The notes below the pieces were generated by a model. That model had not been told where the DNA came from and did no database searches. It saw only the letters and a list, made by a program, of their open reading frames with translations. Position numbers and translations under genes: made by a program. From Treponema sp. (GTDB lineage: Bacteria; Spirochaetota; Spirochaetia; Treponematales; Treponemataceae), in NCBI GenBank assembly GCA_024402535.1, contig JAKSTN010000006.1, forward strand, positions 1 to 64,000: a DNA stretch of 64,000 bases, given 5' to 3'. Shown piece by piece: positions 27,673 through 36,435 of the stretch (the stretch's first letter is position 1; each line of letters starts with the position of its first letter).

Positions 27673-27721
27673 AGCTGCCATTTTGAGATTTTATTGCATC
27701 TCAAAACGGCAGCTGGCTTTT
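27673..27721 (+). terminator. Strong rho-independent terminator of the transfer operon
   Basis: Arms 27673-27689 and 27698-27714 pair over 17 bp with one mismatch (ends AGCTGCC and GGCAGCT), followed by a short T-rich tail. It lies 8 bp after the stop of the Ig-repeat gene. Confidence 0.85.
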
Positions 27722-27866
27722 ATATAATTGATTCTTTAATTTACCGCTAGATTCTTCATAAAAGACAAAATATTAAAACATTATAACAAAGCATAATAAA
27801 AATCTTTTTTTTATCTTGATACCTGAATATACTTGGTTAATTTGAAATAGATCACAGAAAATTGGG

Positions 27867-27897
27867 CCTTATATAAATCATATTGATTTATATAAGG
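27867..27897. repeat. Perfect 14-bp inverted repeat with a 3-nt loop
   Basis: CCTTATATAAATCA (27867-27880), TAT, TGATTTATATAAGG (27884-27897). It is AT-rich, lacks a T-run, and borders the duplicated coding fragments. It could be an operator or a recombination end. Confidence 0.5.
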
Positions 27898-28225
27898 TTA
27901 ACGACCCCCAAATTGCCGGTCGTTATACATAATTATAGAGAAAAAGACTACTGTAAATCGATACATAAATCGTAATGCAAAAGCTTATGCTTATAGTGTA
28001 GAAAAAATTGAAGTGCTCACAGGTAAGTTAGGTAATGCTAGAAGCACGACCCCCAATGCAAGCACTTCAATTACTGGTTTCAATTTACTGCAGGATGTTT
28101 ATAAGGTCAATCCTGAAAATGGAGAAAACGGTCCTCTTGCATTAAATGATTATTCGGTCGACGACACTCCAAACATTGCCGGTCGTTATACCTGTCCAAT
28201 ACCAATATCAATTCCTGTTTGTTAG
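27888..28225 (+). pseudogene. Two overlapping remnants of the same 3' coding end
   Basis: A frame ending at 27932 reads YKVNDPQIAGRYT before a stop. A second, longer frame ending at 28225 contains DVYKVNPENGENGPLALND and then DDTPNIAGRYTCPIPISIPVC. The shared YKVN and IAGRYT parts indicate two decayed or rearranged copies of one gene end. The longer one has a GTG at 28013 but no ribosome-binding site and stays open upstream. The parent gene is not recognised. Confidence 0.4.
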
Positions 28226-28239
28226 TATTTCCGCTCTGT

Positions 28240-28986
28240 TCACTTAAACACTTTCTGGAAAATCTTCAAAGCGGCGTCCAAGCTTTCTTGTGAAGCGTGA
28301 TCTATCAACACAGGATTACGGCGGATGTAGCTGAAGCTTGCCAAAGTCTGAATAGAAATATAGCCTTTTGTGGTTTCACCTTTTATAAAGAGGCTTCCTT
28401 CTTTTTCTTCTTCTAGAACGGTTCCTATAAAACAGTCATTCGCAACATTGTCTTTGTTGGTAGAAAGCACCAGGATGTTTTTTCTGCTTAAAGAAACAAT
28501 ATCTCCCCGCTCAGGGTAAAAAAGGAATTCAACAGGATTTTCTGCTTCAATAAAGAATTCTTCTGGATTTACTTCTGATGCCAGTTTTCGAATCTGGAAT
28601 AAGGTCAGGTTTGCACGTCTGTGCAGGAATACGTTTTTTGCCCTTACTTCTGTCATGTCCAGTTTTTTTGCAATGTCTTTATAATCCAGTTTGTGTTTTT
28701 TCAGAAAAACTGAAAAGGCTTTTGGATCTAATGCCGGCAGAGTTTTGTGTTCATAAGGGATTTCTTCATCAGTAAAATAAACCCATTCTGCAGGTGAAAA
28801 ATATGGCAGCATTTTGCAGATAAGGGCATATGGAGGCAATTCATCTCCAGTTGCCACATAATAGACTGTTGTTCTTGGCAGGTTACGTTCCTTGCACCAG
28901 CTCATAAGTTCTCTTTTTTCAATTAATTCCTGAAGAGCTTTTTGTACGTAAGTTATTCGTGGTTCTGAAGTTTTTGTTTTTTCCAT
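28240..28986 (-). CDS. Double HTH protein with a C-terminal PemK/MazF-like domain
   Basis: The protein has 248 residues. Two helix-turn-helix-like segments are seen (about 22-60, LMSWCKERNLPRTTVYYVAT; and 96-130, YKDIAKKLDMTEVRAKNVF). The last 90 residues (ERGDIVSLSRKNILVLSTN to QTLASFSYIRRNPVLI) resemble the CcdB/PemK barrel: a GDIV entry strand, an xVLVxS strand and an SIQTLxSFSYIRR strand. PemK toxins are mRNA interferases, but here the conserved catalytic residues are not clear. A transcription factor with a toxin-derived sensor domain is equally possible. It forms an operon with the gene at 29001. Confidence 0.55.
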   Translation of the reverse strand: MEKTKTSEPRITYVQKALQELIEKRELMSWCKERNLPRTTVYYVATGDELPPYALICKMLPYFSPAEWVYFTDEEIPYEHKTLPALDPKAFSVFLKKHKLDYKDIAKKLDMTEVRAKNVFLHRRANLTLFQIRKLASEVNPEEFFIEAENPVEFLFYPERGDIVSLSRKNILVLSTNKDNVANDCFIGTVLEEEKEGSLFIKGETTKGYISIQTLASFSYIRRNPVLIDHASQESLDAALKIFQKVFK

Positions 28987-29000
28987 TTTTGTTCCTTATA

Positions 29001-29519
29001 TTATGCTGATTTTTCGGCGTTCTTTTTTTCTTCTTCCAATTCCTGTTTACTATAGAAAAATTCTTTTCCATTATTTTTACTTAATTGAAGAATATTTTCT
29101 ATATAAACCTTTCTGGTTCTGTGGGAATCAATAAGAACTCCCATCTTATACCAGAAAGTCAGTGGCAGCTGAAAGACTTCATTATTATAATTGCTGGTAA
29201 GATATTTGATTATCTTTTCCAGAATCAAAGCTCTTTTTCCTCGTACAGAAAAAAGAACACAAAGTTTTTCATCAACGCCTGGAAGAAATACCGGTTCCCC
29301 GTCCCTTTCATTCTGCCATCCAGTTACTGCATAGGCTTTTTTGAATTTACCAAAGTTGTAGAACAAAAGAACAGTTGTTTCGCCATAGAATCGGAATAGT
29401 AACTCTGATTCGTCTTCTGAAAGTTTGGGAATGTCTATGTTAAAGCCTTTGGCAAACAGAGTGTAAGATATTTCATTTGTTTGCGGCACATGTACGGTAA
29501 TATTGTATCTCACTCTCAA
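29001..29519 (-). CDS. Unidentified 172-residue protein upstream of the HTH/PemK-like gene
   Basis: The protein starts MRVRYNITVHVPQTNEIS and looks like a mixed alpha-beta fold, with FNIDIPKLSEDESELLFRF near residue 30 and a lysine-rich acidic helix at the end (YSKQELEEEKKNAEKSA). There is no signal or membrane segment. Fourteen base pairs separate it from the downstream gene, so the two are probably co-expressed and could act as a pair. The function is unknown. Confidence 0.65.
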   Translation of the reverse strand: MRVRYNITVHVPQTNEISYTLFAKGFNIDIPKLSEDESELLFRFYGETTVLLFYNFGKFKKAYAVTGWQNERDGEPVFLPGVDEKLCVLFSVRGKRALILEKIIKYLTSNYNNEVFQLPLTFWYKMGVLIDSHRTRKVYIENILQLSKNNGKEFFYSKQELEEEKKNAEKSA

Positions 29520-29542
29520 AGTTATACACTTTATTTTTCAAA

Positions 29543-29634
29543 ATGTACATATATGAATATTGATTAATTTTTTATCCTGTATTATATTCTTAATTGTACA
29601 CTATAATTTTTATAATGTATTTTTATGAATATTT
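29543..29634. promoter_or_regulatory. Direct repeats in the divergent promoter region
   Basis: ATGTA-N5-ATGAATATT occurs at 29543-29561 and 29615-29633, 72 bp apart, between the minus-strand pair at 29001 and the plus-strand gene at 29685. A TATAAT-like box lies at 29611-29616. These are probable binding sites for a regulator, perhaps the HTH protein next door. Confidence 0.4.
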
Positions 29635-29684
29635 GTCTCCCAGCAAATACAACTTAGTTCAACACCAAAAAGGAGATTTTATTT

Positions 29685-30446
29685 ATGGAACAGAAAAATC
29701 CATTTGAAAATCCAGTTTCCAAAGAAGAGTTTAATGGATTCTGGATTCCCCGTCACAACGCAAAAGTGATGAAGCAGGGGCTTGAATCAAACAATGCCCC
29801 ATTCCTTCCAGACGCTTCTGGAAAAATCTACACCGATCCTATTTATAATGTGGCTACTGGTTACTGTCTTCCTGCAGGTCGTCTTATTCCCGTTCAGTTC
29901 GCAAAGATGGAAAAAGGATACATTTCAAATGTAGTAGCAACTCGTACTGCTATCGGTGCTATGGGAAATGCCCTTAAAGAAAATGAAAAAGGCGTATTTT
30001 ACAATTTCAAAGATGAAACGGGAGATATTCATACCGCTTCTCTTTTCTTCCCTGAACAGACTCAGAATCCTGATGATTTTATTAAACGTGCACAGGAAGT
30101 CGTTAAAGGAACTTTGCTGCTGCCCGAAGTCTCAATGGTAATCAGCAATAGTGATCCTAAGGAATATCTTGCTACCTACATTGCTGCTTGCCGTACCGAA
30201 ATGAAGCTGTCTGTAGACCCAAAAATTGCAGAAGAGTTCAAAACTAAAATCATGCCGATTCTCGAAAATGATCTTCAGGAACCTTCAAAACGTGATAAAA
30301 ATCTTCCTTCCCTTTCAAATATCCTTTTTGAAGCAGAAAAAAGAGGAACTGAAATCGTAAAGTCTTTCACTCCGGAAAATGCTGACAAAATTGCTCCGGA
30401 ACAGGAACAGAAGAAAAGCATCTATAACATGGATATGTGTTTCTAA
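29685..30446 (+). CDS. Unidentified 253-residue plasmid protein ahead of the polyvalent gene
   Basis: AAAGGAG precedes the ATG. The first 115 residues contain WIPRHNAKVMKQGLESNNAP, PDASGKIYTDPIYNVATGY and VATRTAIGAMGNALKENEKG, a mixed fold reminiscent of N-terminal domains in ArdC-like or polyvalent plasmid proteins. The C-terminal half is helical and acidic. It is followed by a strong terminator, so it forms its own transcript just ahead of the 1,427-residue polyvalent gene. A role in protecting or processing incoming DNA is possible but unproven. Confidence 0.65.
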   Translation: MEQKNPFENPVSKEEFNGFWIPRHNAKVMKQGLESNNAPFLPDASGKIYTDPIYNVATGYCLPAGRLIPVQFAKMEKGYISNVVATRTAIGAMGNALKENEKGVFYNFKDETGDIHTASLFFPEQTQNPDDFIKRAQEVVKGTLLLPEVSMVISNSDPKEYLATYIAACRTEMKLSVDPKIAEEFKTKIMPILENDLQEPSKRDKNLPSLSNILFEAEKRGTEIVKSFTPENADKIAPEQEQKKSIYNMDMCF

Positions 30447-30451
30447 ATTCA

Positions 30452-30478
30452 GCCGGCAGGTAACTGCCGGCGTTTTTT
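30452..30478 (+). terminator. Rho-independent terminator
   Basis: GCCGGCAG (30452-30459), GTAA loop, CTGCCGGC (30464-30471), then G and six T. It begins 5 bp after the stop of the preceding gene. Confidence 0.9.
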
Positions 30479-30511
30479 ACTTTCCACTTACATCATAGGA
30501 GTACTTAATTT

Positions 30512-33500
30512 ATGGAAAAAAATAACACAGAAGATCAGAATGAACTTAAAGCGAAATATGAAGAAGAAAAAATTCCTTATGTAATTCTTTATTATTCAGA
30601 AAGCTCTAAGTTTCCTTCAGAAAACAAAATCTACACATTAAAAGAATTTAACGAACTGCTCACACAAGCTGATTCGGAATTCCATAATCGTAAAAAATAT
30701 GCAGAAAAAAAATATGGTTCTGCAGATAAATATTGGGAGCTGGAAGATGAAGATAAACTTCCAGAAGAAGATAAAGGCATTCAGTTTGGATACGACAAAA
30801 CCAGTTTCAAGCTTTGTAATATTCCGAATCCAAAGAATCCCGGAGATACTTTTTCTTATGAACCAACTCGTTATGACATTGGGGATGGGAATGGTTCAGT
30901 TTTCGATTTTGTCAGAGCAACCTGTTCTCATGACGATTTTATTGAAGCCTTGAATGCACTGGAAACTCAGCTTTATTTTCCTGGGGTTACCGAATTTCAG
31001 AGAAAGTATGTTGAAAAAGTTATCAGTGAAGAAACCTCAATCCTTAAATCAGCTTTGAAAGAAAATATGAAAGGGTTGGATAAAGCTCAGGCGGAATATA
31101 AGGAACTTCATAAAAAATGGCTTATTGAATCTACTGATGCAGATCGTGTGGATGAACAGTTGAAATCGTCTCTTCAGGATATTAAAAGCACTTATGACAG
31201 TTCAATGAATAATGTATTTGCAAAAGTTCTTGAAGAATATCCCTTTGCTGCTGACGATCCCGCCGGAAATGAGTTCCTTTCTTTTACAGCTAATGAAGTC
31301 AAAAAAATGATTGTATCGGAGTTGTATCTTCCAGGCAGAGAGGCTCAGAAGGCAATGAATGCCGATAATTACAAAGTTTATAATTCTGTAGACTGGTCAA
31401 AACTTCGTCGTATTTGGGAAATGTTTCCTGCAAATGTGAATATGACCAAATATATAGAAGAAAAACTTGCATTGAAATATGCAGAAGAAAAAATTCCAAA
31501 GGTAAAAAAATATCCAGAATTGGAAGCCTCAGAAAAAAGTTCTGGGGAATTAACTCAGGAAGACCTGGAAATCTGTAAAAAAGTGATTCCTCCAGTTCAG
31601 CTGGAATTCACTATGGATCTTATTAAGGGCGAAGACGGTCAGTTTTTCAGAAATAAATTAAAGGAAATTGCTGACACGTATCGCAGGATTAATGTTGATG
31701 AAGAACTTATTAATGACGATGGAACTCATACATTGGGCTTTCGTTATTTTTTGGGAAACACAGAAATCTTCCTTTCTGAAATTGATTCTTATGGAATTGG
31801 GTTTGGATATAACATTCTGAATGGTGATTTCCAGATGTCCGAATGGGGATCTACTTCTCTTGATGAGATTTTGAGTATCCCTTATATGGAAATGGATTAT
31901 CATGTTCCAGAAAATATCACAATCGAAGCTATGCTCTACAAAGAGCATCCGGAAGAATTTCCTGAATATGGTCCAGCCGAAATTATTCAGACGGAGCTGG
32001 ATCTTGAAATTCCTCAGCCAGAAGAACCGGTTAAACCTCTGGAAATTTATTCTTTCTCTCCATTTGGTTACGAAGGAACAATCGTTCATGTTGAAACTGA
32101 CCTTAGGAAAGGAATTCCTGCTTATGATATTGTTGGACTTGCTGACAGTGCAGTAAAAGAAACTAGAGAAAGAATCCACTGCGCTTTTGTAAACAGCGGG
32201 CTGAATCTTCCATCAGAAAGAATTCTTCAGTCTCTTTCCCCTGCAGATTTAAGAAAGGATACTCCTATGGATTTATCTATGGCCGTAGGTATCTTAAGCC
32301 ATACAAAACAGTATCCGGTAGATGAACCGATTCTGGTACTTGGGGAACTGGACCTTTCAGGAAATATCAGACCTGTTCGTGGTGCTGCGGCCGCAGTGAA
32401 TACTGCAAAAGCTGCCGGTATCAGGCATATTGTATGTGATCCTGCCACAGCCGAACTTTTGAAAAGTATTGATGACATCAAGATTCTGGAATGTTCAAAT
32501 CTTAAAGAAGTTGATGAAAAACTGATGGTAGCAGAAAATTTCAGAAAGACCGAACCAAAACTTTATAAAGCAGAAACCATTCAGTTTAATGAAGACTGGC
32601 TGGAAGACTATAAAGACATTCTTGAACGTCTGCCTATGGAAGGCCATTTTGAAACAATTCGTGCTATTGAGGTTGCAGTTGCAGGGAAACATAATCTTCT
32701 TGCTGCAGGAGCTCCAGGTTGTGGAAAGACACTTCTTATTCAGTCTTTGGTACCGGCTTTAACTCCAAATCTTACTGAAGAAGAAGCAGTTCAGCCTCGT
32801 CGTATTGCAAGTCTTGCAGGTCTGGACAGTCCAGGGCGGGACAGTTTCATTCCCCCTTTCCGTATGCCACATCAGACTGCTACGGTGGAAGGTATTTGTG
32901 GTGGCGGTCCTAACTGCAGACCAGGCGAAGTCTCTCTGGCGCATAAAGGTGTTCTGTTCATGGACGAAGCTGCAGAATTCAGAAGTTCCGTAGTTCAGAT
33001 GCTTCGGGTTCCGCTTGAAAGCCGTCATATTACTTTATCTCGCGCTGGTCGTTCTACAACCTACCCTGCTGATTTTCAGCTGATTATGGCTATGAATCCA
33101 TGTCCCTGCGGATGTTATGGGTCTCCCGATAAAATCTGTCTGGATAGTGAGCGGGCTATAAATCAGTACTGGAAAAAGATTTCAAATCCTCTTTTGGATC
33201 GCATTGAAATTAAGGCCTTTGTTGAAAAGGATGAAACCGATACCCGTAAACTTTCAATCGAAGAAATGAAAGCTCATATCGCTCAGGCCTTTGAAATTCA
33301 GAGAAAACGTGAAGTTTATAACAGTCACCTTACTCCGGAAGAAATTCAGCAGTACTGTAAACTGGATAAAGACAGTCTGACTTATTTAAATAGAATAGAA
33401 GAAAAACTTTCTCCGCGGGGAAAAGACAATCTTCTTAAACTCTCTTTGACTATTGCTAATCTGGATGGTCGTGAAGAAATCCGTCTTAATGACATTAAGG

Positions 33501-34795
33501 AAGCAAGGGAACTTTCTGCTCCAGTTTTTGAAAAGCCAAGACAGTTTATCTATCAGCCTGGGGAAAAACAGGAAGTTCAGCAGGAAGCTAATGATGTTCT
33601 TGAAACTGCAGTTCCATTTCCTGATGACGTGAATATTTCCCGTAGTCAGATTACGGATGCAGAAGTAGAACGAAAAAGAATTATTGAACCTATACTGAAC
33701 GGCGAACGTACTGGAATGTATAAGGCGTTCAAAGATTTTGAAGACAAGGGAGTGTTTGATATTCAGGGGACTCATATAAAACTTTCTAAAAACGGTGGAC
33801 TTACAGAAACCGGCTGGAAACAGCTTCAGGCCGCAATGGAAATTTATCGTTCCAAGAAGTTTGAAACCTTCAGATATATTCTTATAGATCAAAAGACCGG
33901 GGAAATAGCAGACCAGCTTGCAATCACAAGTCATATGCCGAATTTTTGTAATGTTTCAAAGCCAAATGATGAAACCTTAAAGCAGGTAATTTCCCGTGCA
34001 GAAGAAAAAGATTATCTGATTGCAGTCTGTCATAACCACCCAAGTGGGAATATCATGGAAAGTTCTTTTGATCGGGACCTTACCAATTCTTTGGACTGTT
34101 CATTGCGCCGTAATGATGGATTAAATCGTTTTGCAGGTCACATTATTCTGGATCATGATTCCTTTAATCTTGCGGTTCCTAGTAAAACAAAACCCGGACA
34201 CTGTCAGTGGAAAAAAATTGATCCAATAAAAGTGCTCGAGGTTGACCGTTTTTCTACAATACCAAAGCCTGAATGGGCAGAAGCTTATGTTGGGGGAACT
34301 ACGGCACTTAAGGAAATTGCGCAGAAAATAAATGATACAGAAAGCTGGAATGATGATTTTATTCCTGTTGTTTTTACAAATTCAGACAGGAATATTTCTG
34401 GAGTTCAGTATTATTCTAAGAATTTTTTTGAAAATAAATCAGAAATAATTCGAACTGAATTCCAGTCTGCCGCTATGGAAGCAGGAGCTATCAGCGCTTT
34501 TCCGGTTATCACAGATTTCTTGTGGAAAAAACTTGGTAATGAGGCTGAAACATTTGAAAAAGTAATGAAAAGCCATGTTTCGAATAATGTATTTACTGAT
34601 GTTGCCATAAATCATACGACCATAACAGAAAAGTATGATATTGAAGCCGGAAAAAGTTATTATAGTTTCTTTCATGATCAGTCTGATAAGAAAGTAGAAG
34701 TATTTTCAACTTGGGAACCAGAAGTAAATCCACGTCTCTTCCCGTCTGAACCTGCGGAATCAAAAGAAAAACGGGATATGGGAATAGGAAGGTAA
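30512..34795 (+). CDS. Polyvalent protein: LPD-type domains, ComM/Mg-chelatase-like AAA ATPase and RadC-like JAB domain
   Basis: The protein has 1,427 residues. An N-terminal region (about 20-150) has GYDKTSF and YDIGDGNGS, as in LPD25-like domains of phage and plasmid polyvalent proteins. At about 450-485, MEMDYHVPENITIEAMLY resembles LPD28. A complete ComM/YifB unit follows: N-terminal Lon-like domain (about 512-670), Walker A GAPGCGKT (733-740), Walker B VLFMDEAA (814-821) and a CPCGCYG cysteine loop (864-870). A RadC-type JAB domain ends the protein with HxHx7Sx2D at His1174, His1176, Ser1184 and Asp1187. ComM promotes branch migration during DNA uptake, so handling of incoming single-stranded DNA is a reasonable inference. 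Confidence 0.85.
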   Translation: MEKNNTEDQNELKAKYEEEKIPYVILYYSESSKFPSENKIYTLKEFNELLTQADSEFHNRKKYAEKKYGSADKYWELEDEDKLPEEDKGIQFGYDKTSFKLCNIPNPKNPGDTFSYEPTRYDIGDGNGSVFDFVRATCSHDDFIEALNALETQLYFPGVTEFQRKYVEKVISEETSILKSALKENMKGLDKAQAEYKELHKKWLIESTDADRVDEQLKSSLQDIKSTYDSSMNNVFAKVLEEYPFAADDPAGNEFLSFTANEVKKMIVSELYLPGREAQKAMNADNYKVYNSVDWSKLRRIWEMFPANVNMTKYIEEKLALKYAEEKIPKVKKYPELEASEKSSGELTQEDLEICKKVIPPVQLEFTMDLIKGEDGQFFRNKLKEIADTYRRINVDEELINDDGTHTLGFRYFLGNTEIFLSEIDSYGIGFGYNILNGDFQMSEWGSTSLDEILSIPYMEMDYHVPENITIEAMLYKEHPEEFPEYGPAEIIQTELDLEIPQPEEPVKPLEIYSFSPFGYEGTIVHVETDLRKGIPAYDIVGLADSAVKETRERIHCAFVNSGLNLPSERILQSLSPADLRKDTPMDLSMAVGILSHTKQYPVDEPILVLGELDLSGNIRPVRGAAAAVNTAKAAGIRHIVCDPATAELLKSIDDIKILECSNLKEVDEKLMVAENFRKTEPKLYKAETIQFNEDWLEDYKDILERLPMEGHFETIRAIEVAVAGKHNLLAAGAPGCGKTLLIQSLVPALTPNLTEEEAVQPRRIASLAGLDSPGRDSFIPPFRMPHQTATVEGICGGGPNCRPGEVSLAHKGVLFMDEAAEFRSSVVQMLRVPLESRHITLSRAGRSTTYPADFQLIMAMNPCPCGCYGSPDKICLDSERAINQYWKKISNPLLDRIEIKAFVEKDETDTRKLSIEEMKAHIAQAFEIQRKREVYNSHLTPEEIQQYCKLDKDSLTYLNRIEEKLSPRGKDNLLKLSLTIANLDGREEIRLNDIKEARELSAPVFEKPRQFIYQPGEKQEVQQEANDVLETAVPFPDDVNISRSQITDAEVERKRIIEPILNGERTGMYKAFKDFEDKGVFDIQGTHIKLSKNGGLTETGWKQLQAAMEIYRSKKFETFRYILIDQKTGEIADQLAITSHMPNFCNVSKPNDETLKQVISRAEEKDYLIAVCHNHPSGNIMESSFDRDLTNSLDCSLRRNDGLNRFAGHIILDHDSFNLAVPSKTKPGHCQWKKIDPIKVLEVDRFSTIPKPEWAEAYVGGTTALKEIAQKINDTESWNDDFIPVVFTNSDRNISGVQYYSKNFFENKSEIIRTEFQSAAMEAGAISAFPVITDFLWKKLGNEAETFEKVMKSHVSNNVFTDVAINHTTITEKYDIEAGKSYYSFFHDQSDKKVEVFSTWEPEVNPRLFPSEPAESKEKRDMGIGR

Positions 34796-34797
34796 CA

Positions 34798-35640
34798 ATG
34801 GAAGAAATTATTCCTGAATTTGCATTGATTACTCAGCATGGCCTTAAAACTTTTAAGAATATGAAACTGCTGAAAAAAAATGATGAGGAAAATTCTTTTG
34901 TTGTGGGAAACGGCGAAATAACCGTTTCCCTTTCAGAAGAGACTTACAGAGAAGTTACCGCGCCTGAACGTTTTGAAAAAATATTCGATGAGTTTACCCC
35001 TGCTTATGAAAAACTTACTGAAACTCAGTATGAAGATTTTTTCCGGCAGAGAGAAAACACGGCATATAACTTCAGACATAATTTTGGAGTGTATTGCAGA
35101 AAAGAAGCTTCAAGTCCTGTGGATGCACTTAAGATCGCAAAAGAACTGGTTTCAAGAATGTCTAAAGATGAAAAGCAGAAGACTCAAGGTTTACTTCAGA
35201 ATCTGGCTCATAACGGTGAATCATTGAATCAGTTCCTTGTTCGTACTTATCTTGATTCGGTAAAGGAAGTTCCTTTGAATGAAGAACACATAAGAAATAC
35301 TAAGGTCGAAAAATTTATTGCCCGTCCTTTTTTTGATACTCTTTCAGATAAAGGGCAGCTGGTAGATAATAATTCAAAACTCTGTATTGGAGATACCATA
35401 AAAGATCTGGTTTTCAATGTAGAAAAAGTTTTTGGCTCTGGCAAAGAAAGCCTTTCCGAAAATCTTACTGTTATTTCTTCTTCTAAAGAAGCTAACAAAA
35501 TCGTTCTTATGGATAAGGACAAGTCTTATTACGAAGTTCCCCGGGATGTGTTTCTTGAGGGCTATAACCGGCAGCAGGAAAAACTTCATAAATTGGAATC
35601 CCGACAGCATAAATCTACCGGAATCGAAATGAGCTGGTAG
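34798..35640 (+). CDS. Unidentified 280-residue protein following the polyvalent gene
   Basis: The ATG starts 2 bp after the upstream stop, so translation is probably coupled. The sequence is soluble and mostly helical, with IIPEFALITQHGLKTFKNMK at the N-terminus, a helical middle (LKIAKELVSRMSKDEKQK) and a C-terminal beta-rich part (LCIGDTIKDLVFNVEKVF, NKIVLMDKDKSYYEVP). I do not recognise a family. It ends at a perfect GC-rich hairpin. It probably works with the polyvalent protein. Confidence 0.65.
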   Translation: MEEIIPEFALITQHGLKTFKNMKLLKKNDEENSFVVGNGEITVSLSEETYREVTAPERFEKIFDEFTPAYEKLTETQYEDFFRQRENTAYNFRHNFGVYCRKEASSPVDALKIAKELVSRMSKDEKQKTQGLLQNLAHNGESLNQFLVRTYLDSVKEVPLNEEHIRNTKVEKFIARPFFDTLSDKGQLVDNNSKLCIGDTIKDLVFNVEKVFGSGKESLSENLTVISSSKEANKIVLMDKDKSYYEVPRDVFLEGYNRQQEKLHKLESRQHKSTGIEMSW

Positions 35641-35651
35641 CGGTAAACTGA

Positions 35652-35679
35652 TACCACCTGGGCGTTTGCCCAGGTGGTA
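35652..35679. terminator. Perfect hairpin carrying the TGCCCAGGTG motif
   Basis: TACCACCTGGGC (35652-35663), GTTT loop, GCCCAGGTGGTA (35668-35679). It acts as the probable terminator of the 34798 gene, although the T-run is weak. The 3' arm contains the same 10-mer (35667-35676) found before topB and virB8. Confidence 0.6.
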
Positions 35680-35867
35680 CTGCTTTATAATCACGCTAGA
35701 TATATTATTAATGTTAAAAAGAATGACCCCGCCACCACGAACTTAATCGCTATGCAGCAGGGGCAAAGAAAAATTAGCGTATCTCTTAATAATGTCAATT
35801 CCCATGTTTTACGACTTGGAGAGAGTTCATATAGTCACGTGGAGAGATGGGGTTTGAGGAGAAATGT

Positions 35868-35967
35868 AAAAAAAAAAAGCACCGCAAAATACGGTGCCCA
35901 GGCTACCCAGGAGACTTTTCTGCCTCCCCGGTAATTTAAATATAAAACAATTACATCTTTTTGTCAA
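35868..35967 (-). ncRNA. Candidate 60-65-nt small RNA with its own promoter and terminator
   Basis: On the minus strand TTGACA (35962-35967) and TATATT (35939-35944) are separated by exactly 17 bp. The start would be near 35932. The transcript ends at a GCACCG/CGGTGC hairpin (35879-35897) followed by 11 T. The RNA would contain GTCTCCTGGG and CCTGGGCA; the first has an anti-Shine-Dalgarno core and the second is complementary to the TGCCCAGG leader sites. No protein is encoded by the transcript. It could regulate transfer genes in trans. Confidence 0.6.
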
Positions 35968-36014
35968 AATCTATTAAATTGACCTTATATATTTTATCTT
36001 TTTTTCTTAGGATA

Positions 36015-36146
36015 ATGATCTTCCAGTTTTGGAGGGTTATTTTACATAAACGTGAACTTGTAGCGGAAGCTTTCTTTGAATACTTTTCTCCTAAAGAACC
36101 GAGACTGATTGCTCGATCCCCTGAACTTTTTTTTAAGAAAATGTAA
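36015..36146 (+). pseudogene. 43-codon fragment with a MIFQFWRVI start
   Basis: The frame runs from ATG 36015 to TAA 36146. Its beginning (MIFQFWRVI) matches the starts at 37346 (MIFQFLRVI) and 37618 (MSFQFLRAI), and the DNA around it is also similar. It is much shorter than the 161-residue relative, so it is probably a decayed or rearranged copy. The 98-bp direct repeat begins at its last codons. Confidence 0.4.
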
Positions 36147-36262
36147 AACTGAGGAAAACGTCACATTATTCGACCGAGACGCTTTTACTAAGAACGGAGC
36201 CCTTGTATCTATAACCTCATTAATCATAATTGTAATAGAAAAAATAGCTTTAGAAAATAATA
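36139..36262. repeat. Near-identical long direct repeat, copy 1
   Basis: About 98 bp from 36139 match 42754 onward with a single mismatch (36169 region, ATTATTCG versus ATTGTTCG), and weaker similarity continues to about 36262. Both copies start at the stop codon of a short frame and have the same orientation. A weak internal stem (AAAACGTC/GACGCTTTT) is visible. Candidate roles are an att-like or cassette junction, or a small RNA. Confidence 0.7.
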
Positions 36263-36399
36263 ACTTTTCTAAGTTATTAAAATCAAATCTATCTTTTATT
36301 TTTTGGTTTTTATCAGATTTTTTAGTATATTTCTAATAGTCATTTTTTCCCTCCGGTGAAAAGAAATGAAAGAAAAAAAATCCGGAAAATTAAAAACAG

Positions 36400-36425
36400 A
36401 AAAGTTTGTTCGCCAAACTTTTTAA
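36400..36425. repeat. Short repeat before the 191-residue gene, copy 1
   Basis: A 26-bp stretch here matches 37012-37037 at 22 of 26 positions, and the two bracket the gene at 36436-37011. This copy also forms an inverted repeat (AAAAGTTTG and CAAACTTTT around TTCGC). Confidence 0.45.
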
Positions 36426-36435
36426 GGACAAAATC

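Noticed and set aside
35674..35934. An 86-codon plus-strand frame between the hairpin and the small-RNA gene
   Set aside because: It has no ribosome-binding site, runs through a poly-A tract and the small-RNA terminator, and has no homologue that I recognise. A decayed coding fragment is possible.
36109..36336. A 75-codon frame across the 98-bp repeat
   Set aside because: The second copy of the repeat does not keep the frame, so selection on a protein is unlikely.
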